From assembly GCA_029945375.1 (NCBI GenBank), contig CM057062.1, positions 2,123,564 to 2,187,563 of the forward strand: a DNA stretch of 64,000 nucleotides. The letters run 5' to 3'. Within the stretch, counting starts at the first letter, position 1; each line of letters starts with the position of its first letter. The DNA is from Agaricus subrufescens (lineage: Eukaryota > Basidiomycota > Agaricomycetes > Agaricales > Agaricaceae). Made by a program: the position numbers and the translations under genes. Shown here in pieces: positions 1 to 12,096 of the stretch. The notes below the pieces were generated by a model, which was not told where the DNA came from, did not search any database, and saw nothing but the letters and a program-made list of their open reading frames with translations.

Positions 1-300
1 CATATCATTGACCCGCGAAAATAACATGTCAAAAAAAACATATCATCGACCCGCAAAAATAACATGTAAAAAAAAACATATCATCGACCCGCGAAAATAA
101 CATGTCAAAAAAAACATATCATCGACCCACGAAAATAACATGTCAAAAAAAACATATCATCGACTTACAAATAACATGTCAGAAAAAACATATCAGCAGC
201 CCCCGAAAATACCTTATCAGAAAACATATCATTCACCTATGAAAATAACACGTCGAAATATTACATATCATTGACCTACATAATAGCATGCAGAAAAAAC
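1..300. repeat. Decaying 38-bp tandem repeat
   Basis: About eight units begin at 1, 39, 77, 115, 153, 189, 225 and 264. Each opens with CATATCAT and carries GAAAATAACATGTC followed by an A-run. The first five are spaced exactly 38 bases and are nearly identical; the last three drift in both length and sequence. The array starts at or before the window edge, so its true length is unknown. No gene lies within it. Confidence 0.9.
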
Positions 301-786
301 ATACCATCGGTTCTGACAGTCTCATCATTGCTAAAAACATACATATTGTATCACAACATAACGCTGTCACACTATGAACCCTTTGTTTTATATAATACAC
401 TTTCCAATATCAAGTTAAAGTCCCTTCAATTCTGTAGGAATATTGCCGGGACGGATCGGCTTAAATCTGGCTCTAATTAGAGGTGTCACTGTCTATTCCC
501 GGTTCTTCTAATATGAAGGTGACGGTGGGAACCATAGGTGGAATCTTATCGACACTATATGCTTCCAGGACCGAGACCAAAAGCAAGGGAGCAACCACGG
601 GGTTTTTTTTAGCACAGGTGTGGGAAATATAGAACATCTCAAGCTTAAATAAAACTTCCTCAGCCGAGAAGGAGAAGCCGCTGAAATACGAAGATAGCCG
701 CTTAGATTACCGTAAAGAATAACAATGGAACCGTTAGCATAAGACACATTTAGTACATGTGACCCAAATATTAAGAATAGCTAGCC
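301..786. other. Intergenic, no gene seen
   Basis: This lies between the tandem repeat and the 3' end of the first P450 gene. Short open frames exist on both strands but none resembles a known protein or joins to a neighbouring exon. Confidence 0.5.
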
Positions 787-2830
787 TCAAGTCATCAAGG
801 CCGTATTTCGAATGAGCTGTTCTGCCTCCCTCGATCGAGGTGTAATCCTACACTGAAATGGTTCAGGGTACCTGCCACCCGCCATCAGCGACCTAACTCC
901 AAAAGACAAAAATAGCTTGCCAACTCACGATAGTAAACCATCCGTCATATCCGGCTTAATCTCCACCTCTTTCCCATTCTCATCCAAGCTAGGTTTGATA
1001 TCATAAACCGCCAAAACGTGCGAAACCGAAGCATATACAGAGCTATCACTGAAAAAGCGGCCAGGACAAATCCTTCTACCAAATCCAAATGTTGCAACAG
1101 TTGGATCGCGGACAGACGGATCGAGTTCCCCATTTTTGAGGAAGCGTTCTGGATTGAAAACGGAGGGATCCTTGTAAACTTTGGGGTCCTGAAGAATTGA
1201 CCTGGAAGTCATCTATGATTGAAGCCGAAGCGGTGGTTGAATCAGATAATGCCTACCATGCATTTGGAATCACATAGGTACCCTTGGGGATATAATACCC
1301 ATCGTATTCATCCGCATTGGAAGACATGTGGGTAGCAGCTAGATATTTTGAGGTTTGAATATCTTTGCATTCTGATGACGAAATTTTTTTTTTTACCAAG
1401 CGGAGCGACTGGTTGCCACCGTCCTGCTTCTTTTATCAGCGCATTGAGGTATGGAAGGTGTGGTCTATCATTGAATTCAGGTAGACGGCCACCAAGGACA
1501 CGATCGAGTTCAGCTTGTGCTTTCTTTTGGACTTCTGGATAGAGAGCCATGGCCATGAAGAACGATGTCAATGTTGAAGCGGTCTAGCAGATATGTTTAG
1601 AAATTTCACATCAACAGCTTATTGCCGTTCTCACCGTATCTGAGCCTCCTGTAGATACACTTAAGTATGAGCGACGACTGAGTTGCATCAAGGCTTACCG
1701 ATGAAACCATTGGCGCAAGCATCACGTCGCACGATTTCTTCTTCTTTGCGGGCCTCTGGGGTACAACCATCCGGTATGTTCTCCATCATTGCCGTAGCAA
1801 TGCAAGGTTGAGCTGTTCCTGCTTCCTGCGGTCATTGTCAAATGGGACGGTGCATGACGAGGAGACAATGTCATACCACTCGTTCCTTCACAGAATCCCA
1901 AAGGCTGTTGGCGACGATTGAATTGACATAGGCCCAGAAGTTTGCTTTCTTTTTCCATCCAGCTCCAGGGAACCATTCCGGAATTACTTTCATGATGGGA
2001 AAGATGTCTACCAAATAGGCGCCTATGTTTCCGGCTGCGGCCATTCCCAGGAGGGTTTCCTCTGCATGTTCGACATATGACTCGTTTTCCTGTGCACCCG
2101 TGCCATACACAACTTTTAGGATAGTATCTGCGAATGTGCTAACCAAGAACTATGAATCTTTGTTCTTATAGAAACGACGAAACTTACTATCGGATGAGGT
2201 ACCTGAAGTCCTCTGGTTTTTCTAACAGCTTGCGTATAAATGCGCGGGAAGTATCGACTTGAATCGGGTGGTACTTTTGGACGATATTGGGATGGAAGTG
2301 GTCATGGAATTGGCGACGGTGTCTCCTCCACCATGATCCGTATCGCTGGAACGCAAAGACGTAATTCCAATCCATCCTAGACAAATGCCGATCAGCACTC
2401 CCCACGCATCGGACAGTGGGGTACGACAAACAATTCGTTTAGCATCACCATACGAGGGCGGTCAGCATAGTTAGAGGACCGGCGTTCGAAGATGTCGTAT
2501 GCTCGTTCAAGGCTTCCGACGACGAGGAACCCATAGCCAAATACTTTGAAGTATATTATATCACCTAGTCTCGAGTTATAGAACGGCAACAACGTGAATG
2601 AAGGAGGAAGGGCATTCACCATAAATGTTAAGCCACTTATCATACTCTAACCAAGCCTTGTATCTCGGAAACGCAAACAGACTGCCAATAATAGGGTAGC
2701 TCTTTGGACCAGGAGGAAGTGGAAGATTGTTTGGATTCTCTCGGCGTTCTTGGATATATCCGTGAAGATACCAAGTGCCAAGGGCAATGCCAGCAAGGCC
2801 GAGTAGCTCAGTGTTGGAGAGGAATAACAT
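787..2830 (-). CDS. Cytochrome P450 #1 (microsomal, fungal, intact)
   Basis: Haem-thiolate monooxygenase of about 515 residues in ten exons. The N-terminus has one membrane anchor ([13 protein letters not shown]) and a proline hinge (NNLPLPPGP), so it should sit in the ER membrane and need a P450 reductase. Visible motifs are the I-helix GGSDT-T near 1635, the ExxR of KEAGRW near 1435, FNPERF near 1150 and the haem loop [10 protein letters not shown] near 1075. The last exon ([13 protein letters not shown]) ends at 787. The start was chosen because the ATG at 2830 precedes a sequence collinear with the four plus-strand paralogues. It resembles enzymes often annotated as O-methylsterigmatocystin oxidoreductase-like, but the substrate is unknown. 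It is the only copy on minus and the most diverged; all splice sites and frames look intact. Confidence 0.93.
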
Positions 2831-3444
2831 GGCTAAAATGGCTCGATATATTGTACCGGTTTTTTTTATACTTGGATCGAACGCTCTCCGAGTCCAGATT
2901 TGCGCTGTCACAGCTATGCTTTGTTGATCCTAGGATAAACGTATGAATCGAAATCTGGTTGATATGGGTGTGGGTATAAGAAGATTCTTTTTTTGTGTCG
3001 TCTATCATACACTCTATCTAGGACCGGAGTGCTCGTCAAAAGAAGTTGAGAAGACTTGTTCAAAAGCAGAAGAGCTCACGTAAGCGTGCATGGGCATTGT
3101 ATCACCCAAAGACCGCTCCTGACCGGCCTGACCGACGGTCCGTTGGAGAGCCGCTATGGCCAGCATTCGAATGTCGTTCGAGCGCATAGGCACCAGCTCG
3201 CTGCTACAGCCGTTGAGCACATCTGTGTGCCTTTCCACAAGGAGAGTTCGAAAGCGCGGGGGGTCATGGGTGAGCTCTATTCTTGAGTGCGCCACCCGTT
3301 TGTCCGAAAACCGGGCAGACCAGGCCCTGTCTTACCGACGGGGCCGGGAGACGGGCATTCCACTGAATATTGGTGATTAATTTTTCCCTTGATGGCAGTT
3401 GTATGTCGCACATGTGACCGTCACACGTATCATCCCCTTCAACC
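2831..3444. other. Divergent intergenic region P450 #1 / SEC13
   Basis: The 5' ends of P450 #1 (minus) and SEC13 (plus) face away from each other across about 610 bases. Apart from the TATA-like box near 2865 no conserved element is recognised. Open frames at 3014-3380 overlap one another on both strands in GC-rich sequence and have no protein-like features. Confidence 0.5.
2865..2870 (-). promoter_or_regulatory. TATA-like box of P450 #1
   Basis: TATAAA on the minus strand, 35-40 bases before the ATG. The same spacing recurs before P450 #3, #4 and #5. Confidence 0.45.
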
Positions 3445-4646
3445 ATGGCCACCACCACATCGGACTCCGTCCCAATAGAAACGTCCCATGAGGACATGAT
3501 CGTATGCCTCTTGCACTGTATTTTTGTCCTGTCCTCATCTGCCCCAGCATGACGCACAGCTGGACTATTACGGAAAGCGTCTAGCAACGTGTTCATCGGA
3601 TCGCACTGTCAAGGTCTTCGACGTGGTCGACGGCGAGTCCCAGCGTCCTGCGAGTGGCCAAACCCTCAAGGGGTATGTCCCTTTCATATACCCCAACTGC
3701 CTCTCTCCCATACTTCTTTCAGGCATACAGGTCCCGTCTGGCAGGTGGGCTGGGCCCATCCGAAGTACGGGAACATACTCGCGTCGTGTTCGTACGACGG
3801 CAAAGTCTTGATCTGGAAAGACCAGACTCCGCAGGGTGGTTGGATCAAAATTGGTGAACATAGTCTTCACACCGCCTCGGGTAGGTTTCCGACGCGTCGA
3901 CCATTCCTCCTCTCTCACGAGCGTTTTGTAGTCAACTCGATCTCTTGGGCGCCCCATGAACTAGGTGCCATCCTTACATGCGCATCATCAGACGGGAAGC
4001 TCTCTGTCCTCACTTTCAAAAGTCAGCTTCCTCTTGTTCGCCCCGTTCCATGCTCACACCCTTGGTAGATGACGGTCAGTGGGACGCCGACATGTTCAAC
4101 GGGCATGCGATCGGTTGCAACGCCGTCTCCTGGGCACCTGCCGTTCTTCCCGGTTCCCTGATCACCCCTCAACAAATACCACCCGGCCAACCTCCCTCAA
4201 CACAAATCCCCACCGTCAAACGTTTCGCCAGCGCCGGATGCGATAATCTCGTCAAAATTTGGGGCTATCGCGAAGATTCTCAATCCTGGGTTGAGGAAGA
4301 AACACTCGAAGGTCACACCGATTGGGTGAGAGACGTAGCTTGGGCCCCAAATATTGGTCTTCCCCGTTCCTATATCGCCACTGCCTCCCAAGATAAAACC
4401 GTTCTCATCTGGACTAAGGACTCTCCTACCTCTCCTTGGGTAAAAACAGCCCTCGATCCTTCTTCTGACCTCACTTCCGCTGGTGGTGCTCCCCCACCAC
4501 CAGGAAAGTTCCCTGATGTGGTTTGGCGCGTATCTTGGAGTTTGGCGGGGAATATCCTTTCTGTCAGTTGTGGTGATGGAAAAGTGACCCTTTGGAAGGA
4601 GAATCTTAAGGGTAATTGGGAGTGTATATCTGACATGAATAGTTGA
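3445..4646 (+). CDS. SEC13: Sec13, WD40 protein of COPII coat and nuclear pore
   Basis: Six-bladed WD40 propeller shared by the outer COPII coat (with Sec31) and the nuclear pore Y-complex; in fungi also the SEA complex. The ATG sits in an ACCATGG context. After a first intron the protein continues [20 protein letters not shown], the family's first blade. Further blades follow: [45 protein letters not shown] with [26 protein letters not shown] with [14 protein letters not shown], and [20 protein letters not shown]. Short introns lie at about 3495-3550, 3675-3725, 3880-3930 and 4020-4065. Length is about 340 residues, slightly longer than the roughly 300 of yeast Sec13, partly from an insertion around [11 protein letters not shown]. 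No defects seen. Confidence 0.96.
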
Positions 4647-4821
4647 GCGCATCTATAGAACAAATTCATGATATCCTCCTTCGACATCTGAGTGCTTGCA
4701 GCGCCATTGAACGTGAATCTCCCGCCGCGCAGACGCGCTTGCCTTCAAAGAGCCCCACATTTTATAGAAAACAATACATCGTCATTTACAGCAGTTCACA
4801 AGCTAATCCCGCTTGAATTTT

Positions 4822-6252
4822 TTAGACCCATCTTTGAACTATGACACTGTTAACGAGACCTGCACTCTCTATAGTCGCTGAGTTGTCTTCCAATGTTCGA
4901 TTGGGGAACGTGGTCCCAATAGTGTAAGGCCTGGTCAAGTTCTCCGGCCGAGACCTAGATCAACGGTGGTGATTAGCGATCCGCACATCGCTAAGAAACA
5001 GCTGTTCGCGCTTACGCATTAATGAAATTCCTGATATCGCCAATAGTATGCGTCAGATTCATTCTACAAACCATCCTAGTTCCAAGCCAAAAATTAACAC
5101 TCAAATCCAGAAGAGACGCAAACTGTAAAAGAAAGAAAGAACACACCGAGTCCCATCTGCAAGTCTCACTTGTATACTCGTCGTAGGCCTCGTCTGGTCC
5201 ACCTCAAATCGGGTGGTCAAGCTCTCCCTCTCGGCTGTTGATGCTGAAGAAGATGAAGCGGTGGCGGGAGCTGTAGCGCCGGGGAATGAACCCGGCATAG
5301 AACTAGAGGCACTCGATCCACTATTCCCAGATACAAATTCCGGAACAGGCGCTCCAAGTCTTTGTCCTGCACCTCTGAAAGCCCGAACACCAGCGGGAGG
5401 TGTATACATTTCACCTTGTCTTGGAATCATTCGGAGTTCCACAGGTTGCCCTTGTCTAACATTGAGAAGTGATATCGGTGCCGTACTGGAAAAAAAAAGG
5501 ACCGTTCTCGTTAATACCATTTGTGAGTATTGTTCTAGTTTTGCTGCTTACCCGGCTGTAAGTTCTGATAAAATCTTTGCATCCTCAGGATCATCATACC
5601 GCATCAGATCACCATCTTCAATCTGAAATCCATCCTGCCAAAACGTAATGGTGCGGACCACAACTTCATCTGTGTTCACAAAACGCAAAAAAGAGAGACA
5701 CCTTTTATCAATGATAATGCACACTTATTTTATGTTTTTCCCCCTTACCTTCTTCAACCGGAGCATTTGGATCGGCAATAAAAGTGGATGGGACATCATC
5801 ACTTCCAAGAGTATGCCCTCCTCCCGAGAACACATTGAATCCTCTACTCGCGCTTGGCTCTTCTGCATCAGCCGGCGGACGCCTAGCACAAAAGAAAAAA
5901 ATCAGACACAAAAATCAGACACAATACCTCGCCCCAAAGTAACCGTAACCAAAAACTCACTCAGCCGCACGCCGAAGAAGTTCCCTCACAAGATCCGTCC
6001 CACCAGGCGCACCATCACCTCTTTGACGATTCGGATTCTGCACAGAAATTCCACTAGAATTTTGTTTTGGTTTCGAATTAGGGAGAACAACAGTCCGTCA
6101 GTATCAGCAAAACCCCGCAGCCGTTTCGATTCCTCTTACCTTCGCTCTCCGCCCGCGAACCAACTCTCCCTCTTGCCGTTATTCTCATCTGATTGCTCAT
6201 CGCGTTCATCGTCGTTGGACCAGTCTCCGATACGACCGAATCGAGGTGGCAT
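4822..6252 (-). CDS. SHP1: p47/Shp1-type Cdc48 cofactor (SEP and UBX domains)
   Basis: Adaptor linking the AAA ATPase Cdc48/p97 to ubiquitinated substrates and membrane fusion. The start [18 protein letters not shown] opens an acidic N-terminal part. It is followed by the family hallmark [12 protein letters not shown] near 5830, then the SEP domain ([20 protein letters not shown], about 5540-5660, and [14 protein letters not shown], 5400-5470). A Ser/Ala-rich linker leads to the UBX domain, from [13 protein letters not shown] through [14 protein letters not shown] to [12 protein letters not shown] and the terminal VIVQRWV at 4822. At least six short introns are present. No UBA domain was recognised, but the N-terminal exons are small. 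The gene is tail-to-tail with SEC13. Confidence 0.93.
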
Positions 6253-6461
6253 TATGGGGTAGAGATAAAGGGTCAAGTACGATGCGTAATGAATGTGTAA
6301 TTGCCGATGACTACCCCAAATAAGAAACTATTTTCCACAGTATTGATGTATTATACGAATGGACATGAATATGAACAGTATACATGTAACTCACAAGAAT
6401 CGTCCCCACGCAGCTTGTCGCGGACAAGTCCAGAAAACAATAAAAATAAAACAACATATTC

Positions 6462-8519
6462 TCAACGACCCACACCTGGTCGCTGATGAGAAGGAAACGA
6501 ATACGCATCATCATTTTCGCTGATAGGCTCAGGAGAAGTGGCATATCCTGTGTCAGGGGGGCCCCGTTGAATAGGGTTCGGCAAGTTTGTAGCAGTAGTT
6601 GAAGGACTGTTATTGAAAGAGAGGTCGGCTATTCTCGTAGATTCATTTTGGGAGGGAGTGTATCGCGGTGCTGAAGTGAACTCGGAAGCGGGTTCCTGTG
6701 ATCCAACGAACGTGGAGAAGTTTCGAGGCGCGGAATACGCTGTTGTGGCAGGTGGTTGTGTATGTTGTAAAGGAGGTGGGCTGTGCGAATCCGCAAATGG
6801 ATTATTTATATTGGTTGTCAGATTGGGCGTACTGCGTAAGCCCTCCTCTGGATTTATCCGGCGTCCTGGTCTCTGCGGTTTGGGTGCATGGAGGTACGTG
6901 TCGTAGTGTTCTGAGGGTTCTTCCGGATAGAAGTGCGTTGGGGAAGCAGGATATCCCATGGGCATGGCATGTGATGCGAGGGGTATTTCAGACTCGGAAG
7001 TGTTTTCCATCGTCGTGACATATGACGGGTCCCGTGTATGCCCATGTCCACTTGAATTAGGGGGGCTACTCTGCCTCTCGAGTTTGCTTTGTCTGCCATC
7101 CTCATTAGGTATGCATACATGAACACGAGCCATAGACAAAACGCACCTGGCCTTACGCCTCAGATATATGACCTCCGGCTTCACCTTGTTCATCAAGTGA
7201 TAGATATACCACATAGCTACAAAAGTAATGAGAGTCGTTAATGCTAGCACAACTCCGCTTATAGCGCGACTCTTTGGATCCTCAGTTCCTGGTTGATGTC
7301 AGCTCGATTCCAGGTAGTAGGAGGTTGTACTGACCATCTGCACTTTGCTCGAGAAGAACACCAAGGTATACAGTGATTAACTGTTTGGGCAAGGAGAGGA
7401 TAGCGGCGATAGAAAACACAATGATTCCCATCCCACATGTGGAAAATATCGCGGTCGTGACTGGGCACCGGTGAATGAGTGGCTCACAGTGGCAAAGAAG
7501 ACAAAAAGCGCGCACAATGTCCGGGAATTGCGCTCAGGCGCGCAATCAGGGCAATCTTGAATCCACCGTCCTGGACCACTTTGGACAGGCAGGCGTAAGA
7601 TATGCTAGTGCGTTCAAGCTTTTCACCCCTTGCTCGACAACAGTACTTGAAAGCACTGCAAACACACAAACGTCAATCTCGGGGCAACTTGAGGGATTCA
7701 AAAATTACGCACTAAAAGTTGCCCACTTCACCAAAGAATGTACCTGCAGCGACAATCCCAAATCCAATCCACAGACCCCACACGAGGCCACATAGAACAG
7801 CGACGATTTCATGTCCAAAAAGCTTTTTTCGCGTCAGTCAGGCTGCATAACGCGTCAAAGCAAAGGCGTACCGGAGGAAAGGAGATGACAAACAAGACAG
7901 CAATTGGCACGATCCATCCAAAAGGCAGACTAGAAGAATGCTTTATTGTCAATATACAGATAACGGAACAGGACGTTCACGCTCACTCGTGCAGCCATCT
8001 GGTCACCGGCGTGAGCCAATCGACTATCTGCTTATGATATATCGTCATGAGGGCGACAAGGACTAGGACTGCTACAAGCGCCACATAGTACCCTGGTTGA
8101 TTGAAGTGAATGGTAGTCATTAATTAGACATTCACGGTGTGGTTTTCCGAGCCTAACATACATATCCATTCCCTCCTAATCCAAAATCGCCAATTCGTGA
8201 CAGTCCTCCAGTCAATAGCACCAGTTTTCATCTCTCTCTCCTCGCTTGGTGTCGGACTAGGGGTTCCTCCCCGAAGAGCAATACCGTCTTCGACATCGTG
8301 TGATGGTTTCAAGGTCGTGGTTGATGGAAAGGAGTGAGCCGAGAGTTGGCCAGCCGGTGGTGGAGGATATATGGGGGAATCCTGGTATGCGGAAGCTGAT
8401 GGAGGCTCGTAAGCCGGGACTGGCTGCGAGTGTGCGAAACCGTGGCGGGGAGGATCATAAGGGTTGTACATGGGAGGACGAGAGCTGCGTTTCCAGGGCT
8501 GTGATCCACCTCCTTCCAT
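6462..8519 (-). CDS. TVP38/TMEM64 family membrane protein (copy A)
   Basis: Membrane protein of the SNARE-associated/VTT (DedA-like) group, related to yeast Tvp38 of the Golgi. A proline-rich N-terminus (MEGGGSQPWKRSSRPPMYNP) is followed by a helix (YYVALVAVLVLVALMTIY, near 8060) and then the VTT core: VLFVISFPPLFGHEIV near 7890, GLVWGLWIGFGIVAAGT, the loop FKYCCRARGEKLE near 7650, GGFKIALIARLSAIPGH near 7560, and the helix IIVFSIAAILSLPKQL near 7400. A last helix (LALTTLITFVAMWYIY) precedes a long Ser/Pro-rich cytosolic tail ending at 6462. An upstream in-frame ATG at 8579 is possible, but 8519 was preferred because the sequence between them resembles an upstream leader. Function is inferred from family only. 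Confidence 0.85.
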
Positions 8520-9013
8520 AAATAGCAATTCCCCGCATCGCCATCTAAAAGGCTTTTTGTGACCTGGTGAATGCAACATACGTAATCTATACCAAAGTCA
8601 AGCAGACAGGCACCCATGGAAAGAAACAAACAGAAACAGGAACTAAAGAGTTCTGAATTTTTAGAAGCACTGTCGGCGGTTGTCCGAATCCAGTGGGCCC
8701 AATAACATCGAGTCCGCTATGAATGGGCTGCCGGATGTTGACTTCGAATATACGTGAGTTATCATATGAACTGTGTAGAGCGTCCGTAAATTAATCCTGA
8801 ATCCGCTCGGAGGAGACCCATAGAAGCGCCACGACCAACTACAATATATTTTCTGTGCCCGTTTTCATGCACAATCTCATACCTCCCTCTCATTTGTCCC
8901 AGAAACGCCTTGAAATACTCAAAAACCACTTCACCTGCAAATAAGCAAAGCGTTTAAGGAGGCCACCACCGCTACCACACCGTGACTAAGAATATCTCGG
9001 TGAACTGCTATCA
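8520..9013. other. Intergenic with possible unassigned exons
   Basis: Between TVP38-A (minus) and the hypothetical gene at 9014 (plus). On minus, about 8755-8945 is open, preceded by an acceptor-like TTTGCAG, and reads protein-like (VVFEYFKAFLGQMRGRYEIV, then KYIVVGRGASMGLL) before a stop. On plus, an ATG at 8719 opens a 34-base stretch ending at a GTGAGT donor. Neither could be joined to a gene with confidence. Confidence 0.3.
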
Positions 9014-9889
9014 GTGCCCGCTTACAAAGCAGCAGACACCAGGCACAAAAGTGACGTCAAGATTTGTTTGACAGTGACTATCATGGAAGGCTGGGTCCCA
9101 TCTGCCAAAGATCCAAGCGATTGGACTGACATGGAGCTAAAAGCCTTCAATATCAAACTGAAGCCGGTCGATGCTACTGAATTCTTCAACGTTACTGAAC
9201 TTCCTCCCTCGTCGGCCTCCCCCGTTATCCTGAACAACTCGACAGAACCTGAAACTTGCACACTAACAGAATCAAAGTTTTTTTTCTACTTGGAACGCTC
9301 CATGCATGGAGATGGTCAGCAATCCGGGGACTTGATCGCTTTCATTCTTCGTATGCTGAATTATGAGAAGCGTGGTCTCGCAGTTGCTACTTCATACGCA
9401 ACGGATTTCGAAATGTGTGGAGAATGGGTTGTAGCATCACCAAATATCTGTCTCTCGGAGCCTTACCTCTGCCCCTTGATTGTGGAATCTTGCAAGGTAA
9501 ACAAAAACATTTTATCTTCATCATAAGGTTGCTAAAGCAGCTTCAAGATAGGCCCCATTCCCGCGTATTATTGTCGGTCGACAATTATTGGCCGAGCCAT
9601 TGCAACCTTTCGTTATAATACCAGCCTCAGAGCTGCGCAAAATATCGAAGAGGAGACCATCCTTGGCATTGTCATGGCTGGCCCTAGTCCCATTTTCTAT
9701 AAAATTAAACTTGATGAATCTCTCGTTCACCATATCGCCCTGGGGCAACGTCCTGCTACCACGACTGTGGTGGAATGGTGCCTTCCACCGGTTGAAAGTT
9801 ACAAGGACTATTATGATTATGGTCTCAGTGATCTAGAATATAGAGGTATTATTTTGCAGTGCCTCGAGGCCTTCAAAGCTCTCCTGTAG
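9014..9889 (+). CDS. Hypothetical protein, about 275 aa
   Basis: Two exons are visible. The first runs from 9014 to 9496. A 51-base intron (GTAAAC to TTCAAG, 9497-9547) restores the same frame, which continues to a stop at 9887-9889. The product begins MPAYKAADTRHKSDVKICLT; an internal ATG at 9083 (MEGWVPSAKDPSDW) is an alternative start. The second exon reads IGPIPAYYCRSTIIGRAIAT and ends ILQCLEAFKALL. It is mostly soluble in composition, with no membrane segment or motif I recognise. It sits on plus between the two minus-strand TVP38 paralogues, so it interrupts what was probably a tandem pair. Confidence 0.55.
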
Positions 9890-10187
9890 TAATTTATGTG
9901 TTTCTTCACTCTAATTTTTCCAATCTTACTATCCGATTATCATGTCCACCAAAGTGAAGTGTCATGGAACTGCCTGTCTCATCTTTAGCGTTCTCTATTT
10001 TTCAACCTGTACACGTAAGTCTATCGTTTGGATACTAGCATACACAGACAGACGAGCGTTGAATTCTATAAGACTTTCAATTCTGGTTAATCATCACGTA
10101 CTGGCTGTTCAGCACTCCTGCGTACGGATCAAATGAAGCATCCTATCAAATTACAGCTATGTGGATCTCATTTAATTACACCGTAAT

Positions 10188-11866
10188 TTATTTATGAGAT
10201 GTGGAATGAAACTCGAATTGTGGTAGTTCAAGATAAGGCCCATAAGGTTTACTCGACGACCCTTCATGAGGATTCACTATCGTGATATCAGACATTCCAG
10301 AAATGGACTCCGCATTTTTGGAATGTGTAGGAAGTAAAATATCTGATTCTGAATGGTCACCGTAAGTCGAGGTATCAGAGTGATCCCGACTATGCCCAAG
10401 TCCGGAACCCCGTTGTGAATTGATCTGGGCCTCCATTTTCGCTTGTCTAGTTTTTCTTCATTGTCAACTCCCTCTATACACAATCAGGATGAAGAGCAAA
10501 TCGCACCTGGCTTTACGCCTCTGGTATACAACGTCTGGAAGAACTTTCTTTGCCTTGTATTTGATGTAAATCATGGCAATAATGGTTATAAGAGTCGTCA
10601 CGGCCAAAATTATATTGTTAATCGTGCGACTTTTGCTAGATTCATTTCCTGGTAAAATAATGCGATGTCAGTCAACCTGCACACAAGGAAGGGGAATAAA
10701 TTTTACGAACCTTCGGCATTTTGTTCAAGAACAACTCCAATGTAGATGGCGATCAATTGTTTGGGCAGGGTCAGAACAGCAGCAGCGACAAAAACGAAAA
10801 CATTCATGCCACACGTAGCAAATACCGTGGTGGTAACTAAGAACGGCTCAATATCAGCGAAAAGCCCCTGATTTCAAAAGAAAAAATTCATACAGTGAGA
10901 CGGAATAGCGCTCAACCGAACGATCAACGCAATAACAAATCCACCTTCCCTAATAACCCTAGCCAAACAGCCATATGACACATTCTTCATCTCATACTTC
11001 TCGCCTCTAGCTCTACACCAATATCTAAACACACTATATTCCAGCATTAGTTCCGTTCACTCGCACCCATGACTTCGAAAATCGACATACTAGTAATTGG
11101 CAATCTCGCCCAAGAGTGTACCCGCAGCAGCAATTCCAAAACCAATCCATAAACCCCAAACAACACCGCACAAAATAACAACAATTTCATGCCCAAATAG
11201 CTAGTTCCCTCGTTAGCCCCTACTAACACCAAAAAAAAAAAATAATACAAGCTGAAAAACGTACCGGGGGAAAAGATATCACAAACAAAACACCAATTGG
11301 CACAAGCCAACCACCCGGTCGACTAATTTCCCATGATTCATCAAATTCGCGAAACGCAAATCCAACGATGCCACTCACTCATGTAACCACTTCGTCGCTG
11401 GCTTAAGCCAATTAATTATTTTATCGTCATACACCGAAATCAAAACCACAAGGGTGATGATTATAGCGAATATCAAAATGTACCCTAACGGTCACATTCC
11501 ACTTCAGCAATACAATCGATAAAAAAATCAAAACAGTTCTAACACACAGGGTTTGTTCCGAATTATATACTTCAGCTCTTCAATCCGGCTACCTCGCAAA
11601 GCCCTCGCCTCACTTGGCGAAGGACTCGGCGTTCGTCCTCTCAGCGCTTCGAGTTCATGTAAATCTTGTGTTGAAGGGTAGCCTGTCGAATTCAAGTAAG
11701 CCAAGTGGCAACTTCATCCTATGGATTATTAACCTGGAGGATAGCTGGGAGCCGGATCCTTATGTGTATGAATAGTCGGTGGCTCTAGCGGTGGTTCATA
11801 CGATGTATCTTGTGAATGTGAATGTGCAGACGATTCCAGACGATCATAAGACGCGTTGTATGCCAT
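10188..11866 (-). CDS. TVP38/TMEM64 family membrane protein (copy B)
   Basis: Diverged tandem paralogue of the gene at 6462-8519, with the same exon order and core. It starts MAYNASYDRLESSAHSHSQD at 11866, then a helix (YILIFAIIITLVVLISVY, near 11470) and the VTT core: GVLFVISFPPLFGHEIVVIL near 11200-11290, GVVWGLWIGFGIAAAGTLLG near 11130, ARGEKYEMKNVSYGCLARVI near 11000 and VFVFVAAAVLTLPKQLIAIY near 10770. A final helix near 10590 is followed by a shorter Ser-rich tail that ends at 10188. The tail shares HSRDHSDT-like residues with copy A but lacks the roughly 150-residue Pro-rich extension. Both copies look intact. Confidence 0.82.
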
Positions 11867-12096
11867 AGCAGAGGAAAATGGAGGGAGGGAAATGTGTTTC
11901 GACACCATCAAACACACCGCAACCTCTTATAAACAATGCATCAGTTCACGGGACACAGGGACTCAGCGCGGACTCTTTCCGCAGCTCCACAGACAGCAGT
12001 TTCAAAGGTCGCATTTGCATTCGGCTGCACGGCGCATCAGGGTCAAGGAGGGCTAGCGCGGCCGAGCCGACAAACTAATAAATTCTAACCTACACC

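Noticed and set aside
1..300. Possible CRISPR array
   Set aside because: Units are contiguous tandem copies with no unique spacers, and the genome is eukaryotic.
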